Assembly (NCBI RefSeq): GCF_000242595.2
Contig: NC_017098.1
Span: 2,232,001 to 2,296,000 of the forward strand
Source: Spirochaeta africana DSM 8902
Lineage (GTDB): Bacteria; Spirochaetota; Spirochaetia; DSM-27196; DSM-8902
DNA length: 64,000 nucleotides
Direction of reading: 5' to 3'
The notes under the pieces are model-generated. The model was not told the DNA's origin. It did not search any database and saw nothing but the letters and a program-made list of their open reading frames with translations. Position 1 is the stretch's first letter, and the number at the start of each line of letters is the position of its first letter. Positions 35,384 through 43,866 of this stretch are shown piece by piece. A program made the position numbers and the translations under genes.

Positions 35384-36726
35384 TGCTGCTGAACATCCTG
35401 CTGGGCCTGATAGGCCTCGGCTTTCTGGTGGTGATCCATGAGTGGGGTCACTTTATTGCTGCCCGTCTGTGCGGGGTGCAGGTCGAAGCCTTTTCGGTAG
35501 GCTGGGGACCAGTCCTGTACCAACGGGAATACCGTGGCACGGCCTATCGAATCTCGGCAATTCCACTCGGCGGTTACTGCAAGATGAAGGGCGCAGAATC
35601 CCTGCAGCAGGCAATCGATCAGAAGGCTGCGAGTGTGCCACAGGAAACCGGCAGTTTTTATGCGGCATCCTGGTGGCAACGTATCCTGATCCTGGCTGCA
35701 GGCCCGGCCGTAAATGTACTGGCCGCTATCCTCTTCTTTTTTGTAGTCTATGCGGTTGGCTACAGCTATGAAACCTTTCCCAACCGGGTCGTTGTCGCCG
35801 ACACCGACACCCCTGCAGCTGCTGCCGGACTGGAAACCGGGGACTACATCCTGAAGATCCAGGACAAGGCGGCCGCTACCTTCGATGATATCCGTCGGGA
35901 GATTGGCGGCAATGCCGGCCGACAGCTGAGGATCGAGTACCAGCGCAATGGCAGCCGCGCCACCACCACCGTGGCACCCGAGATGGTTCCCGAATCGGGA
36001 ATGGGACGGATCGGCATCTTTCCGTTTATTGAACCGGTAATCAGTGATTCCGGACTCAGTGACTACTGGCATTCGACTGGCCTTCAGCCTGGCGACCGTC
36101 TGCAGGCCCTGAACAGCATTGAGATTGAACATGCGGTAGCTTTTGAACAGGGGCTGCGCCAGCTCACCGCCGATGATCTACCGATCTCTCTGCAGGTAGA
36201 GCGCAGGACTGGCAATCTCGAGGTTATCATTTCCACCCTGCCGGACGACCCGCAGCAGCTTGTCCTGCCATGGCAAACCATTACCGCTGAAAGCCCCAGG
36301 GCAGGACCAATCGGCCTGGCTGGCCTGGCCATCGGCGAGACCTGGGACACCCTTGTTCTGGCCGGCCGCAGCCTGCGCATACTCTTCAGCGGGGTCGAGG
36401 TTACCCAGGCCGTGTCCGGGCCAGTACAGATCACCCACATGGTTGGCGAGGTAGCCACTGCCAGCTTTGCCTCCGGGATGCAAACCGGGATTGTGGCAGT
36501 ACTGCAATTTCTTGGCCTTATTTCCATAATCCTGGCGTTCATGAATCTGTTACCCATTCCGGCACTCGATGGCGGGCAGATAGTACTTGCCATCGCTGGC
36601 CGTATATCGCCAAAACCGCTGTCGCCACGGTTTATCGCTCGCTACCAGAACATCGGTGCCCTGATGGTACTGCTGCTGATTGCGTTTGCGGTAACCAGCG
36701 ACATTTTATTCTTGTTTCAGGGATGA
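35383..36726 (+). CDS. rseP: Site-2 membrane zinc metalloprotease RseP
   Basis: The 447-residue protein has the HExxH zinc site as HEWGH at about 19-23, inside the first membrane helix. Two PDZ-like regions lie at about 130-200 and 215-285. The third ligand motif NLLPIPALDGGQ is near residue 387-398, and helices flank both ends. Site-2 proteases cut membrane-bound regulators or leftover signal peptides. It ends the rpsB-to-rseP cluster and is coupled to the following beta-propeller gene. Confidence 0.95.
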   Translation: MLLNILLGLIGLGFLVVIHEWGHFIAARLCGVQVEAFSVGWGPVLYQREYRGTAYRISAIPLGGYCKMKGAESLQQAIDQKAASVPQETGSFYAASWWQRILILAAGPAVNVLAAILFFFVVYAVGYSYETFPNRVVVADTDTPAAAAGLETGDYILKIQDKAAATFDDIRREIGGNAGRQLRIEYQRNGSRATTTVAPEMVPESGMGRIGIFPFIEPVISDSGLSDYWHSTGLQPGDRLQALNSIEIEHAVAFEQGLRQLTADDLPISLQVERRTGNLEVIISTLPDDPQQLVLPWQTITAESPRAGPIGLAGLAIGETWDTLVLAGRSLRILFSGVEVTQAVSGPVQITHMVGEVATASFASGMQTGIVAVLQFLGLISIILAFMNLLPIPALDGGQIVLAIAGRISPKPLSPRFIARYQNIGALMVLLLIAFAVTSDILFLFQG

Positions 36727-36731
36727 TGACT

Positions 36732-38804
36732 ATGAATATTTTCCGCCGCTGGTTTACTCGCCTGTGCTTTTTTCTGGGTCTGCTTACCGTACCAATGTTC
36801 AGCTGGGGTGCAGATATCGTACTGAACGCGCATCACACCGAGGCAATCACCTCGGTATTCCATCACGAACAGGCATCGGTGTATGTTTCGACATCGCGGG
36901 ACGGCACCATTCGCACCTGGGTTCCCGGCTCTTTCAAGACCCGTCACGCCTATCAGTTGACCAACGGTTCAATCGAGCAGGCAATCCCCCACCCGACCAG
37001 GCCTGATATTGCGGTACTCATCCGCCGCCAGGACGGAAGCTATGAACTGAACAGTATCAACGTCAACGATGGAAGCCGCAATTTTGCGATTCAGCTTGAT
37101 GATACCCCGATACATATAGCCTACTCGCCACAGGGCAGTTTTCTTGCCTATTCAATGCCCCGCTGGGACAGCCTGTCCCTGCACAACGCTGCTACCGGCC
37201 GGCGGTTGAATCTGCTGCAGTCCGTCGGCGGAATTATGAGCTTCTTTACCTTTTCGCGTTCAGAAGCGAATATTATGACCTATCAGGCATCCACCGGTGA
37301 GATTACCTATTTTGATGTCAACAGTGGTCGTCAGCTCAGCCGTTCCGGCAGCACCGCTAACCTCAGCCATGTCGGTATGATGGGCACACGCTTTATGGTT
37401 GGCGCCCGGGCCGGCCAGCTCCTGGTCATCGATGTCGTGAATGGCCGTACAGTCAGCAGTACGCCGGTCACTGCCCCGATTCAGCTGTTGCTGACAGATG
37501 CTGACTCTGCAACCATCGGTGCCGTAACCATGCGAGGCAGCAGTACGATACTGCAGGAATGGGCCTTTAGCGGATCAAGCCTTATTCCGACTCGCTACAC
37601 ACCTGCCGGACTCCCGTCCGTCATCCGGCGTGCACAGTACCATGGCCAGGCACTGATTACCGCCTCCGCAGATCACACCCTCCACTGGCATCATCGCCAG
37701 GAGGCGGTACACCGGGATTTCAGCGCATCAACCCTGCAACCGGTCACCGGGATTGCCCGCAGCGACGGGAGACTGCATCTGTCTACAAGCCAGGGAATCG
37801 TAACCATTGAATCCGACATTTTCGAGCGCAGCCTGGCGCGCAGCGTCGGAATATCCCGGCTTGACAGCACCACCAGTGCCCCGCCTCGCACTGGTGACAA
37901 CGGCCTGGTTCAGCTGGGCAGTGACCGGATCCTGGTCTATCCAGCCACAACGTCCCGGAACCTGTCGTTTTTCACGTGGTCTCCGGAAGATGATATCTAC
38001 CACGAGACGGCGATCAGGATTACTGATCCGGTAACCGCTACCTTTACCGATCAGGAAACCCTGCTGCTGGTTACCAATCAGGGCAGCGTACTGGGTATTG
38101 ACCCTGCAGAGCTCACGCAACGGTTTGAATTCCAGAACATTGACGTCCAGACGGCCCTGATGCTGAACGACAAGCTGATTACCGGCAAAAGTCGAACCTC
38201 CGGATTCGAGACCCCCCTGCTCTCGATTGACCCGGCAACCATGGAGACCGTTCCGGTCGACAACCCCGCTGTCATGGTGTTTGCAATGGCGCAGGATCCG
38301 CAGCGCAACCTGCTGTACACTTTGAGCCTGCAGCAATCACAAGGTGAATCCGAAACAGTGTTGCGGGTGCATCCCGGCAACAATATCGAACAGTCCAGAA
38401 TTATTGCACGCCACGAGGGCGAAGACATGGCTGCCGGACTCTTTTTTGACCCGGGGCGTCGTCGGGTATACACTACCCTTGGCAGCGAGCGACTGATGTA
38501 CTGGAACGGCACGCGCATGATTCAGATGCAGCCGAACCGACAGATGCCGAGGACGGTACAGGCACATGAGGATCTTGTCTGGGCGGTAAACCGCAATGGG
38601 AGCGTGAGTTTCTGGCAGGCAGTGAACGGGGTGTATCTTGGCAGTCTGGCGGTACTGGATAACAACAACTGGGTGTTCATTTCTTCCGAGGGCGGATTTC
38701 TGTCTTCCGTGGATTTCAATGTAGATCGCGGCTTGAGCCTGCCGGCATCACCGCGTGCACCGGGAGAGATGATCGAGCGCTACCGGGTCCCGGTTCCATT
38801 CTGA
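36732..38804 (+). CDS. Secreted WD40-like beta-propeller protein
   Basis: The protein has 690 residues from the ATG at 36732, which has AGGG nine bases upstream. ATGs at 36723 and 36726 are possible, and the first overlaps the rseP stop. A signal peptide (about 1-27) is followed by repeated four-strand blades with the WD40 rhythm: HTEAITSVFHHEQ then STSRDGTIRTWVP near the start, and ITASADHTLHWHH around 310. Other blades are weaker (FDPGRRRVYTTLGS and YWNG). It probably forms one or two propellers in the periplasm that bind a protein partner. The coupling with rseP suggests a link with envelope proteolysis, which is inference. Confidence 0.75.
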   Translation: MNIFRRWFTRLCFFLGLLTVPMFSWGADIVLNAHHTEAITSVFHHEQASVYVSTSRDGTIRTWVPGSFKTRHAYQLTNGSIEQAIPHPTRPDIAVLIRRQDGSYELNSINVNDGSRNFAIQLDDTPIHIAYSPQGSFLAYSMPRWDSLSLHNAATGRRLNLLQSVGGIMSFFTFSRSEANIMTYQASTGEITYFDVNSGRQLSRSGSTANLSHVGMMGTRFMVGARAGQLLVIDVVNGRTVSSTPVTAPIQLLLTDADSATIGAVTMRGSSTILQEWAFSGSSLIPTRYTPAGLPSVIRRAQYHGQALITASADHTLHWHHRQEAVHRDFSASTLQPVTGIARSDGRLHLSTSQGIVTIESDIFERSLARSVGISRLDSTTSAPPRTGDNGLVQLGSDRILVYPATTSRNLSFFTWSPEDDIYHETAIRITDPVTATFTDQETLLLVTNQGSVLGIDPAELTQRFEFQNIDVQTALMLNDKLITGKSRTSGFETPLLSIDPATMETVPVDNPAVMVFAMAQDPQRNLLYTLSLQQSQGESETVLRVHPGNNIEQSRIIARHEGEDMAAGLFFDPGRRRVYTTLGSERLMYWNGTRMIQMQPNRQMPRTVQAHEDLVWAVNRNGSVSFWQAVNGVYLGSLAVLDNNNWVFISSEGGFLSSVDFNVDRGLSLPASPRAPGEMIERYRVPVPF

Positions 38805-38853
38805 ACCAGCCGGCCCGGCGGCGATCGCAGGCCCGGCAGCTATCGGGAGGCAA

Positions 38854-39141
38854 TCATGACCGGGGCGGGTTCTTGCTGACAATGCGAATTGCTTCGCTGA
38901 CGGCTTGCTGAACCGCAGTCTGATAGTCGGCATCGGGTACCGAACTGAACAGCCTGCCAAGCAGATTGACGCGGTAGCGCGGCGGCACCTTGTTCAAGGC
39001 ATACGCTGCCATATCAAGCACACACTCAGTAGTACGGCAGGCATCCGCCGCAGTCTCAAGCTGTTGCTCAAGCTCTTCCAGCACAAAACGTTCTGACTCG
39101 TTTACCAGATCCTCAAGCTGCAATAATTCCTTCAATCCCAT
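38854..39141 (-). CDS. ComFB-like protein
   Basis: The 95-residue protein matches the late-competence ComFB pattern: a helical N-terminus (NESERFVLEELEQQL), a Cys pair (ACRTTECVLDMAAYAL) and then the family's NKVPPRYRVNLLGRLF. ComFB proteins are small and helical; recent work in cyanobacteria links them to cyclic dinucleotide binding, though I cannot say this one does so. It is 15 bases after dnaB on the same strand, so it may be the last gene of the rpsF-to-dnaB operon. Confidence 0.75.
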   Translation of the reverse strand: MGLKELLQLEDLVNESERFVLEELEQQLETAADACRTTECVLDMAAYALNKVPPRYRVNLLGRLFSSVPDADYQTAVQQAVSEAIRIVSKNPPRS

Positions 39142-39156
39142 GATATCTCCCGAAGA

Positions 39157-40512
39157 TTAATAGTCAGCACTCGACCACTCTTCAAATTTAGCATATTTCG
39201 GAACAAATGCAATGGGTACCGTACCGACCGGGCCATTTCGCTGCTTGGCGACAATAAGTTCGGTCTGAATAACCGGCTGAGCGGTTTCATCTGCCGTAGC
39301 ATCACGCTCACGATGCAGGAAAATTACCACATCAGCATCCTGTTCGATAGAACCGGACTCGCGGATATTGGCAAGAGAGGGGCGCTTTCCCTCGCTGTCA
39401 CGACTGACCTGACTGAGCACAATCACGGGGATCTCCAGCTCCCGGGCCAGGGCCTTGAGGGAACGCGATATCTCGGCAATCTGTTCATGTCGCGGAATAT
39501 CCTTTTTCTCCGGGCTGATCAGGGTCAGATAGTCAATAAAGATCACCTCGACATCATGCAACTTCTTCATGCGTCGAGCCTGTGCACGAACATCAAGCAG
39601 CGGCATATTCGGCACATCGGTAATCCACATCTGCGCATTAAAGATGCGATCGGCTGCATCGAAGAGACCATGGAAATCTGCAGGACGCAGCGCACCCTTA
39701 CGGATTCGGGAGGCATCGATCCGCGCCTCCATAGCGATAATCCGCTGCATGATCGAACCCTTGGACATCTCAAGGGTAAAGAAGCCGACACGTCGTTTTT
39801 CCTGCATTGCCATGCGGTTAGCCAGACTCAGTGCCAGCGAGGTTTTCCCGATCGAAGGGCGCGCGCCGATAATGATGAACTCCGACGGCTGGAAGCCGCT
39901 CAGCATGTTGTCCAGATCCGTAAAGCCGGACGGGATACCGGTAAACGGATTCTCTGAACGATAACGCCGCTCAATCTCGTCGATAGCCACCTTGACAATA
40001 TCGCCGGCCAGTTCAAACTCCTGGGTCTGACGATTTTCGGCGATTTCAAAAAGCTGCTTCTCGAATTCTTCGATTATCTCCCTGGTTTTACGACCGTGAT
40101 CGCGTGCCACTTCGGAAATGGCACTGCCCATGGTGATGAGCTTGCGCCGCATACTTTCCTGATAGATAATCTCGGCATAATAATCAACGTTGGCACTGCT
40201 CGGCACCGAATCGGTCAACATGGCCAGATAACCCGGGCCGCCAACCATCTCGAGTTCGCCGCGACCGCGCAACTCTTCGGTCAGGGTAATAAGGTCAACA
40301 ACCTCGTTACGATTGAACAACGAAAGTGCGGCTTCGCAAATCTTGGTATGGGCAGGACGATAAAAGTCGGCCGGGCGAACCTTCTGGACCACCCGGTCGA
40401 CTGCTTCACGAGGATTTAACAGTATAGCGCCAAGGCAGGCTATTTCCGCCTCAAGGTTATGAGGAGGGACCCGCCCGTTGGCGCTGCGGCTATCGCCGTC
40501 ATTACTCGACAT
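39157..40512 (-). CDS. dnaB: Replicative DNA helicase DnaB
   Basis: The protein has 451 residues from the ATG at 40512; the longer frame upstream is a shadow of the rplI tail. The N-terminal helical domain opens with VPPHNLEAE and is followed by a linker. The RecA-type domain has Walker A GARPSIGKTSLAL (about 213-225), Walker B VIFIDYLTL and LSQVSR. The pattern RESGSIEQDADVV is the usual DnaB segment. It unwinds DNA at the replication fork. The start overlaps the rplI stop by 11 bases. Confidence 0.97.
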   Translation of the reverse strand: MSSNDGDSRSANGRVPPHNLEAEIACLGAILLNPREAVDRVVQKVRPADFYRPAHTKICEAALSLFNRNEVVDLITLTEELRGRGELEMVGGPGYLAMLTDSVPSSANVDYYAEIIYQESMRRKLITMGSAISEVARDHGRKTREIIEEFEKQLFEIAENRQTQEFELAGDIVKVAIDEIERRYRSENPFTGIPSGFTDLDNMLSGFQPSEFIIIGARPSIGKTSLALSLANRMAMQEKRRVGFFTLEMSKGSIMQRIIAMEARIDASRIRKGALRPADFHGLFDAADRIFNAQMWITDVPNMPLLDVRAQARRMKKLHDVEVIFIDYLTLISPEKKDIPRHEQIAEISRSLKALARELEIPVIVLSQVSRDSEGKRPSLANIRESGSIEQDADVVIFLHRERDATADETAQPVIQTELIVAKQRNGPVGTVPIAFVPKYAKFEEWSSADY

Positions 40513-41116
40513 GGTCGGAATCCTGCTCGGATTCGTCGGTGTCCTCTGCAACTGCAGCCTCGGCTGCGTCAGCGGTTTCATCAGCCTCGGCAGAAACCTC
40601 TGCCTCATCGGCTGCTGGTGCCTCTTCGGCTGCTGGTGCAGCCGGCTTTTCTTCGGTTTCAGCAACAATTTTCGAGCTGCTTACGGCCACAGTAAGCTGC
40701 GCCATCTCACCACCGTACAGTTTGACCCCAACCTTGAAGTTACCGACGGTCTTGAGACTGCTGCCCGGAATTTCTACAGCCTTGCGCTCGATCTCTATGC
40801 CCTGTTTGGCAAGCTCGGTCACAATTGTAGCCGAGTTCACCGAACCAAAAAGCTTGCCGTTGCGGCCGGTGGTCATCGAGATTTTCAGCGGCGCTGACTC
40901 AAGACGCTCCTTCAGCCCCTGCGCAGCCTTGCGCTTCTCTTCCTTGCGCTTCTCGATAGCTTCGCGGCGACTCTCTATCACCGCAAGGCTGGCGCTGTTA
41001 AACGGCAGACCGAGCTTGCGCGGAATGAGAAAGTTCCGTGCGTACCCGCTCTTTACATCCTTTACATCTCCCTCTTCTCCGAGGTGAGGTACGTCGGTAT
41101 TCAATATGACTTTCAT
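40502..41116 (-). CDS. rplI: 50S ribosomal protein L9 with long acidic tail
   Basis: The 204-residue protein has the L9 core in the first 148: MKVILNTDVPHLGEEGDVKDVKSGYARNFLIP in pattern, a long connecting helix, and the C-terminal rRNA-binding domain (GKLFGSVNSATIV). About 55 more residues follow, nearly all Ala, Glu, Asp, Ser and Thr. L9 is normally about 150 residues, so this is an extension like that of S2 in this genome. It stabilises the L1 stalk region and limits frameshifting. Confidence 0.95.
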   Translation of the reverse strand: MKVILNTDVPHLGEEGDVKDVKSGYARNFLIPRKLGLPFNSASLAVIESRREAIEKRKEEKRKAAQGLKERLESAPLKISMTTGRNGKLFGSVNSATIVTELAKQGIEIERKAVEIPGSSLKTVGNFKVGVKLYGGEMAQLTVAVSSSKIVAETEEKPAAPAAEEAPAADEAEVSAEADETADAAEAAVAEDTDESEQDSDHVE

Positions 41117-41119
41117 CCA

Positions 41120-42046
41120 TCACTCCTTAATCCAATAACGTTCACGTATCCTGACTACGGTTTCAACTATACCTGCCACCGGCAGGCTCACCAAAACCAC
41201 CACATTCACGAATGGCACAAACAGTACCAGCAGCAGCACCCCGATCACCAGGTAGCGGCCCTGCCCCCCGGGAAACCTGCGTGACAGCGCCCCGCTGACC
41301 AGAGCCATGCCTGACAGTGAGTACTGAACACCCAGAATAGCCGCAATGTTCCACAGCAGCAGATCCAGCGGCGTCCAGGCGCCGATCATGATCAGCACTA
41401 CCGCTGCTGCAGCAATCCCGATGGTATAACGGGGAATTACCAGCCGCTGCAGCAATTGTCGACTGCCAGCCAGCGATGAACCGAAATAGTAGCTGATCGC
41501 CAACAGCGCTGCTACTACCCCGCCAATTCCCCGAAACAGAATGGTAACCAGCTGATCCAGCAGTTCCTGACGGGTTACCCCGTTCATCATTCCCTGTTCA
41601 GAGAAGACCTCGTGCTGCATCTCTACTATTGCCACCAGCACCGGGCTCTGCCGGGCATACAACAGCAAAGGAACAATCCCGATTACCGCAATCAGGGTAC
41701 CGAACGACAGTCGCTGCCATTCGCTGTGCCGACCGAAAGAGCAAAAATTCAGGCACCCTAGCCCGACAAACAGCGAGGCTGGCAGCAGCAGATCCAGCAT
41801 AATCAGCACTGAATCAGCGTATGGCGCACTGAGGCGCAGGATCTGAAATCCTTTCCACAGGGCGATTACCCCGAGGCTGAACATGGCAGCATTCACATAC
41901 TGCCTGATCCCCCGCTTTACTGCCAGCATCTGCACCGGAACCGCAAAGAAAACCAGGAAAATACCGGTTTGATGCAGGACCGCCGAAATGACACCCTGCA
42001 CGATCCCTTCGGATCCGATTTTGCTATTCACCTGCTGGTCGCCCAT
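41120..42046 (-). CDS. DUF2232-like integral membrane protein (YybS type)
   Basis: The 308-residue protein has about eight hydrophobic helices. The position between rpsR and rplI recalls the yybS gene near rplI in Bacillus and similar DUF2232 genes. Helix-rich texture and a C-terminal cluster (GQGRYLVIGVLLLVLFVPFVN in pattern) agree, but no catalytic residue can be pointed out. It is three bases upstream of rplI on the same strand. AGGCATAG precedes the ATG. Confidence 0.7.
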   Translation of the reverse strand: MGDQQVNSKIGSEGIVQGVISAVLHQTGIFLVFFAVPVQMLAVKRGIRQYVNAAMFSLGVIALWKGFQILRLSAPYADSVLIMLDLLLPASLFVGLGCLNFCSFGRHSEWQRLSFGTLIAVIGIVPLLLYARQSPVLVAIVEMQHEVFSEQGMMNGVTRQELLDQLVTILFRGIGGVVAALLAISYYFGSSLAGSRQLLQRLVIPRYTIGIAAAAVVLIMIGAWTPLDLLLWNIAAILGVQYSLSGMALVSGALSRRFPGGQGRYLVIGVLLLVLFVPFVNVVVLVSLPVAGIVETVVRIRERYWIKE

Positions 42047-42072
42047 CTATGCCTGCTTTCTGTTCGGGGGCA

Positions 42073-42372
42073 TCAGCCCATCGGCAGCAGCGCAAGCTGT
42101 CGTGCCCGCTTGATTTCCCGCACCAGCATTCGCTGGTTTTTTGCCGAGGTTCCGGTGATCCGACGCGGCAGAATCTTGCCCTTGTCGGTTACGAACCGCT
42201 TGAGAATCTCTGGATGCTTGTAATCAATCTTGAGATTCTGGGCCTTGATCTTGTCGACCTTGCGGCGGAAAAACTTGCCGCCTCGGCCTCCGCCGCCACG
42301 CGGGCCGCGATCGTCGCGGTAGCCACTGTCGCGGTCTTTCTGGTCATCATTCGAATTATATCTGTCGCTCAT
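42073..42372 (-). CDS. rpsR: 30S ribosomal protein S18
   Basis: The 99-residue protein has an Arg/Gly/Asp-rich N-terminal stretch (about 1-40), then the S18 core: [27 protein letters not shown] followed by [20 protein letters not shown] in pattern. S18 pairs with S6 on the 30S platform. The long N-terminal tail is about 20 residues longer than in E. coli. AAGGAGAT precedes the ATG. It lies 36 bases after ssb. Confidence 0.97.
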   Translation of the reverse strand: MSDRYNSNDDQKDRDSGYRDDRGPRGGGGRGGKFFRRKVDKIKAQNLKIDYKHPEILKRFVTDKGKILPRRITGTSAKNQRMLVREIKRARQLALLPMG

Positions 42373-42408
42373 GATTATCTCCTTGGTATTCTACAATTGG
42401 GTCAGTGA

Positions 42409-42867
42409 TCAGAACGGGACATCGTCGTCAAACCCTGAGCTGCCGCCAGATGGCCCTGCATAGTCAGAGTAGCCGCCGGCACTGCCACCGGAATTGCCGT
42501 TGTCATAGCCTGACCCGCCGCGGGACCCACCACCACTGCCGCCGCCTCCCAGCAGCTGCACATTGGTGGCAAAAATTTCGACCTTGCTCCGGTTGTTGCC
42601 GGCATCATCCTGCCAGCGATTCTGCCGAAGTTCGCCCTGAATCCCTACCTGCTTGCCTTTGATAAGATATTGCTGGATTGCCTCTCCCTGTCGGCCCATA
42701 AGCACGACATCGAAGAAATTTGCCTCATCAACCCAGGAGTCGCCCTGTTTACGACGACGATTTATGGCCAGAGAAAACTTGCAGATAGCAAGCCCGCCGC
42801 CAGTAACCCTGAGTTCGGCATCACGAACCAGACGCCCTACCAGTACGACCGTGTTTATATCGGCCAT
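42409..42867 (-). CDS. ssb: Single-stranded DNA-binding protein
   Basis: The 152-residue protein has an OB fold (about 1-105) with TVVLVGRLVRDAELR and the KFSLAINR stretch. A Gly/Ser-rich linker follows, and the acidic tip ends in DDDVPF, which docks repair and replication proteins. SSB coats single-stranded DNA. It stands between rpsF and rpsR, a common arrangement in bacteria. Confidence 0.97.
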   Translation of the reverse strand: MADINTVVLVGRLVRDAELRVTGGGLAICKFSLAINRRRKQGDSWVDEANFFDVVLMGRQGEAIQQYLIKGKQVGIQGELRQNRWQDDAGNNRSKVEIFATNVQLLGGGGSGGGSRGGSGYDNGNSGGSAGGYSDYAGPSGGSSGFDDDVPF

Positions 42868-42870
42868 ACG

Positions 42871-43152
42871 CTACTCGCCCTTTCGCACCACCAGATGACG
42901 CAGAAGCTCATTCTGATAGCGCAGAACATCGTCTATGCTGTTGGCAGCTGCCGGGTCTGCGGTAAACTCGAAAAGATAGTAGTGACCCTGTGTCTGTCGA
43001 TCAATCTCGTAGGCCAGGGTTCGCTGACCCATGTCATCCTCTTTGGTGATCGTTACATTGAGCTTTGCAAGCTCAGCCTTGGTGTTCTCACGTCCCGCCT
43101 GGAACTGCTCGTCCTCGGGGCGATAGACGCACACCATTTCGTATTCCCTCAT
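42871..43152 (-). CDS. rpsF: 30S ribosomal protein S6
   Basis: The 93-residue protein has the S6 ferredoxin-like fold: an N-terminal YEMVCVYRP strand, the central GQRTLAYEIDRQTQGHYYLFEF in pattern, and the C-terminal DVLRYQNELLRHLVV. It pairs with S18. GAAGGAGG precedes the ATG. It is the first gene of rpsF-ssb-rpsR-DUF2232-rplI-dnaB, behind a structured leader. Confidence 0.97.
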   Translation of the reverse strand: MREYEMVCVYRPEDEQFQAGRENTKAELAKLNVTITKEDDMGQRTLAYEIDRQTQGHYYLFEFTADPAAANSIDDVLRYQNELLRHLVVRKGE

Positions 43153-43178
43153 ATGTATCCTCCTTCTGGACTTTTATG

Positions 43179-43210
43179 ACTGCCGGTGGTACAAATAGAT
43201 TACCGGCAGT
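43179..43210 (-). promoter_or_regulatory. Hairpin in the rpsF leader
   Basis: A perfect 9-bp stem (actgccggt / accggcagt) with a 14-base loop sits within the predicted transcript about 27 bases before the rpsF ATG. S6:S18 complexes bind a leader structure with a CCG-containing loop in other bacteria; here CCG and ACCG are present but mostly in the stem. A feedback role is possible but not shown. Confidence 0.5.
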
Positions 43211-43224
43211 AAAGAGGTCATGCG

Positions 43225-43253
43225 AAGCTATCACAGCCGACCCCCGCTGTCAA
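43225..43253 (-). promoter_or_regulatory. Sigma-70 promoter for the rpsF operon
   Basis: On the minus strand TTGACA (43253-43248) is followed after 17 bases by TAGCTT (43230-43225). Transcription would start near 43218, giving a leader of about 65 bases that holds the hairpin at 43179-43210. Confidence 0.65.
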
Positions 43254-43280
43254 GGCCGCCGCCACGGGCAAGGAAGCGCT

Positions 43281-43733
43281 ATGGGATACAAAATCAACTA
43301 CGAAGACAACATCTTTTTTCTGAACAGCCAGATCAAAACCCTGCAGCGGGGAATGAATCTCGAGATCGATCCCGAGTTCTTTCGCGACAAGATCGTCGAG
43401 GACCTGCTTTTCCTGGACCAGAGTCTGCGACAACTGTTCAGCTCTCTGCGCGGCAGCCGATTTCTCATAGCCCGGCCGCAGCATTTACGCGATCTGCAGC
43501 GCACTATTTCGCTGTTTATCGATCTGCTGGATCATATCCTGGATGACAAGCTGGCTTTCGCCCAGCAGCTGCGCAGCGCCGCAACACGCCTGAAGGCATG
43601 TCGCCTCGAGCAGCACAAGAATCGCGATGATATCCAGGCAATGATTTCCGACTCGCCACCAGAGGATGAACAGGAAGATACCGTAAGCCAGGATGAGTTC
43701 CGGTTCCTGCTTACCCCGGACAAGGAAGACTGA
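43281..43733 (+). CDS. Small helical protein of unknown function
   Basis: The protein has 150 residues from the ATG at 43281, with AAGGA upstream; the longer frame back to 43065 runs across rpsF. The sequence is helix-rich (YKINYEDNIFFLNSQIK, LEIDPEFFRDKIVEDLLFLD, LRQLFSSLRGS) with a Ser/Asp/Glu-rich tail. No family is recognised. It is divergent from the rpsF operon and 133 bases before pyk, so it probably has its own promoter. Confidence 0.65.
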   Translation: MGYKINYEDNIFFLNSQIKTLQRGMNLEIDPEFFRDKIVEDLLFLDQSLRQLFSSLRGSRFLIARPQHLRDLQRTISLFIDLLDHILDDKLAFAQQLRSAATRLKACRLEQHKNRDDIQAMISDSPPEDEQEDTVSQDEFRFLLTPDKED

Positions 43734-43799
43734 CAGCTGCGGCAACGGTCACCTCACCCTCCCACCTTAATGTCGCCTCAAGATTTTCCACCCCGGGGC

Positions 43800-43828
43800 T
43801 TTCATAAAAAAGGCATCACCTGTATCAT
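43800..43828 (+). promoter_or_regulatory. Candidate promoter for pyk
   Basis: TTTCAT (43800-43805) and TATCAT (43823-43828) are spaced by 17 bases, about 38 bases before the pyk start. Both boxes deviate from consensus, so the call is tentative. Confidence 0.4.
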
Positions 43829-43866
43829 ACCATACGGACACTTAAAAACCCGAAAAAGGATCTAAG

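Noticed and set aside
40513-40668. N-terminal extension of dnaB
   Set aside because: Basic, Gln-rich residues are the antisense-phase reading of the rplI acidic tail; dnaB starts normally at 40512.
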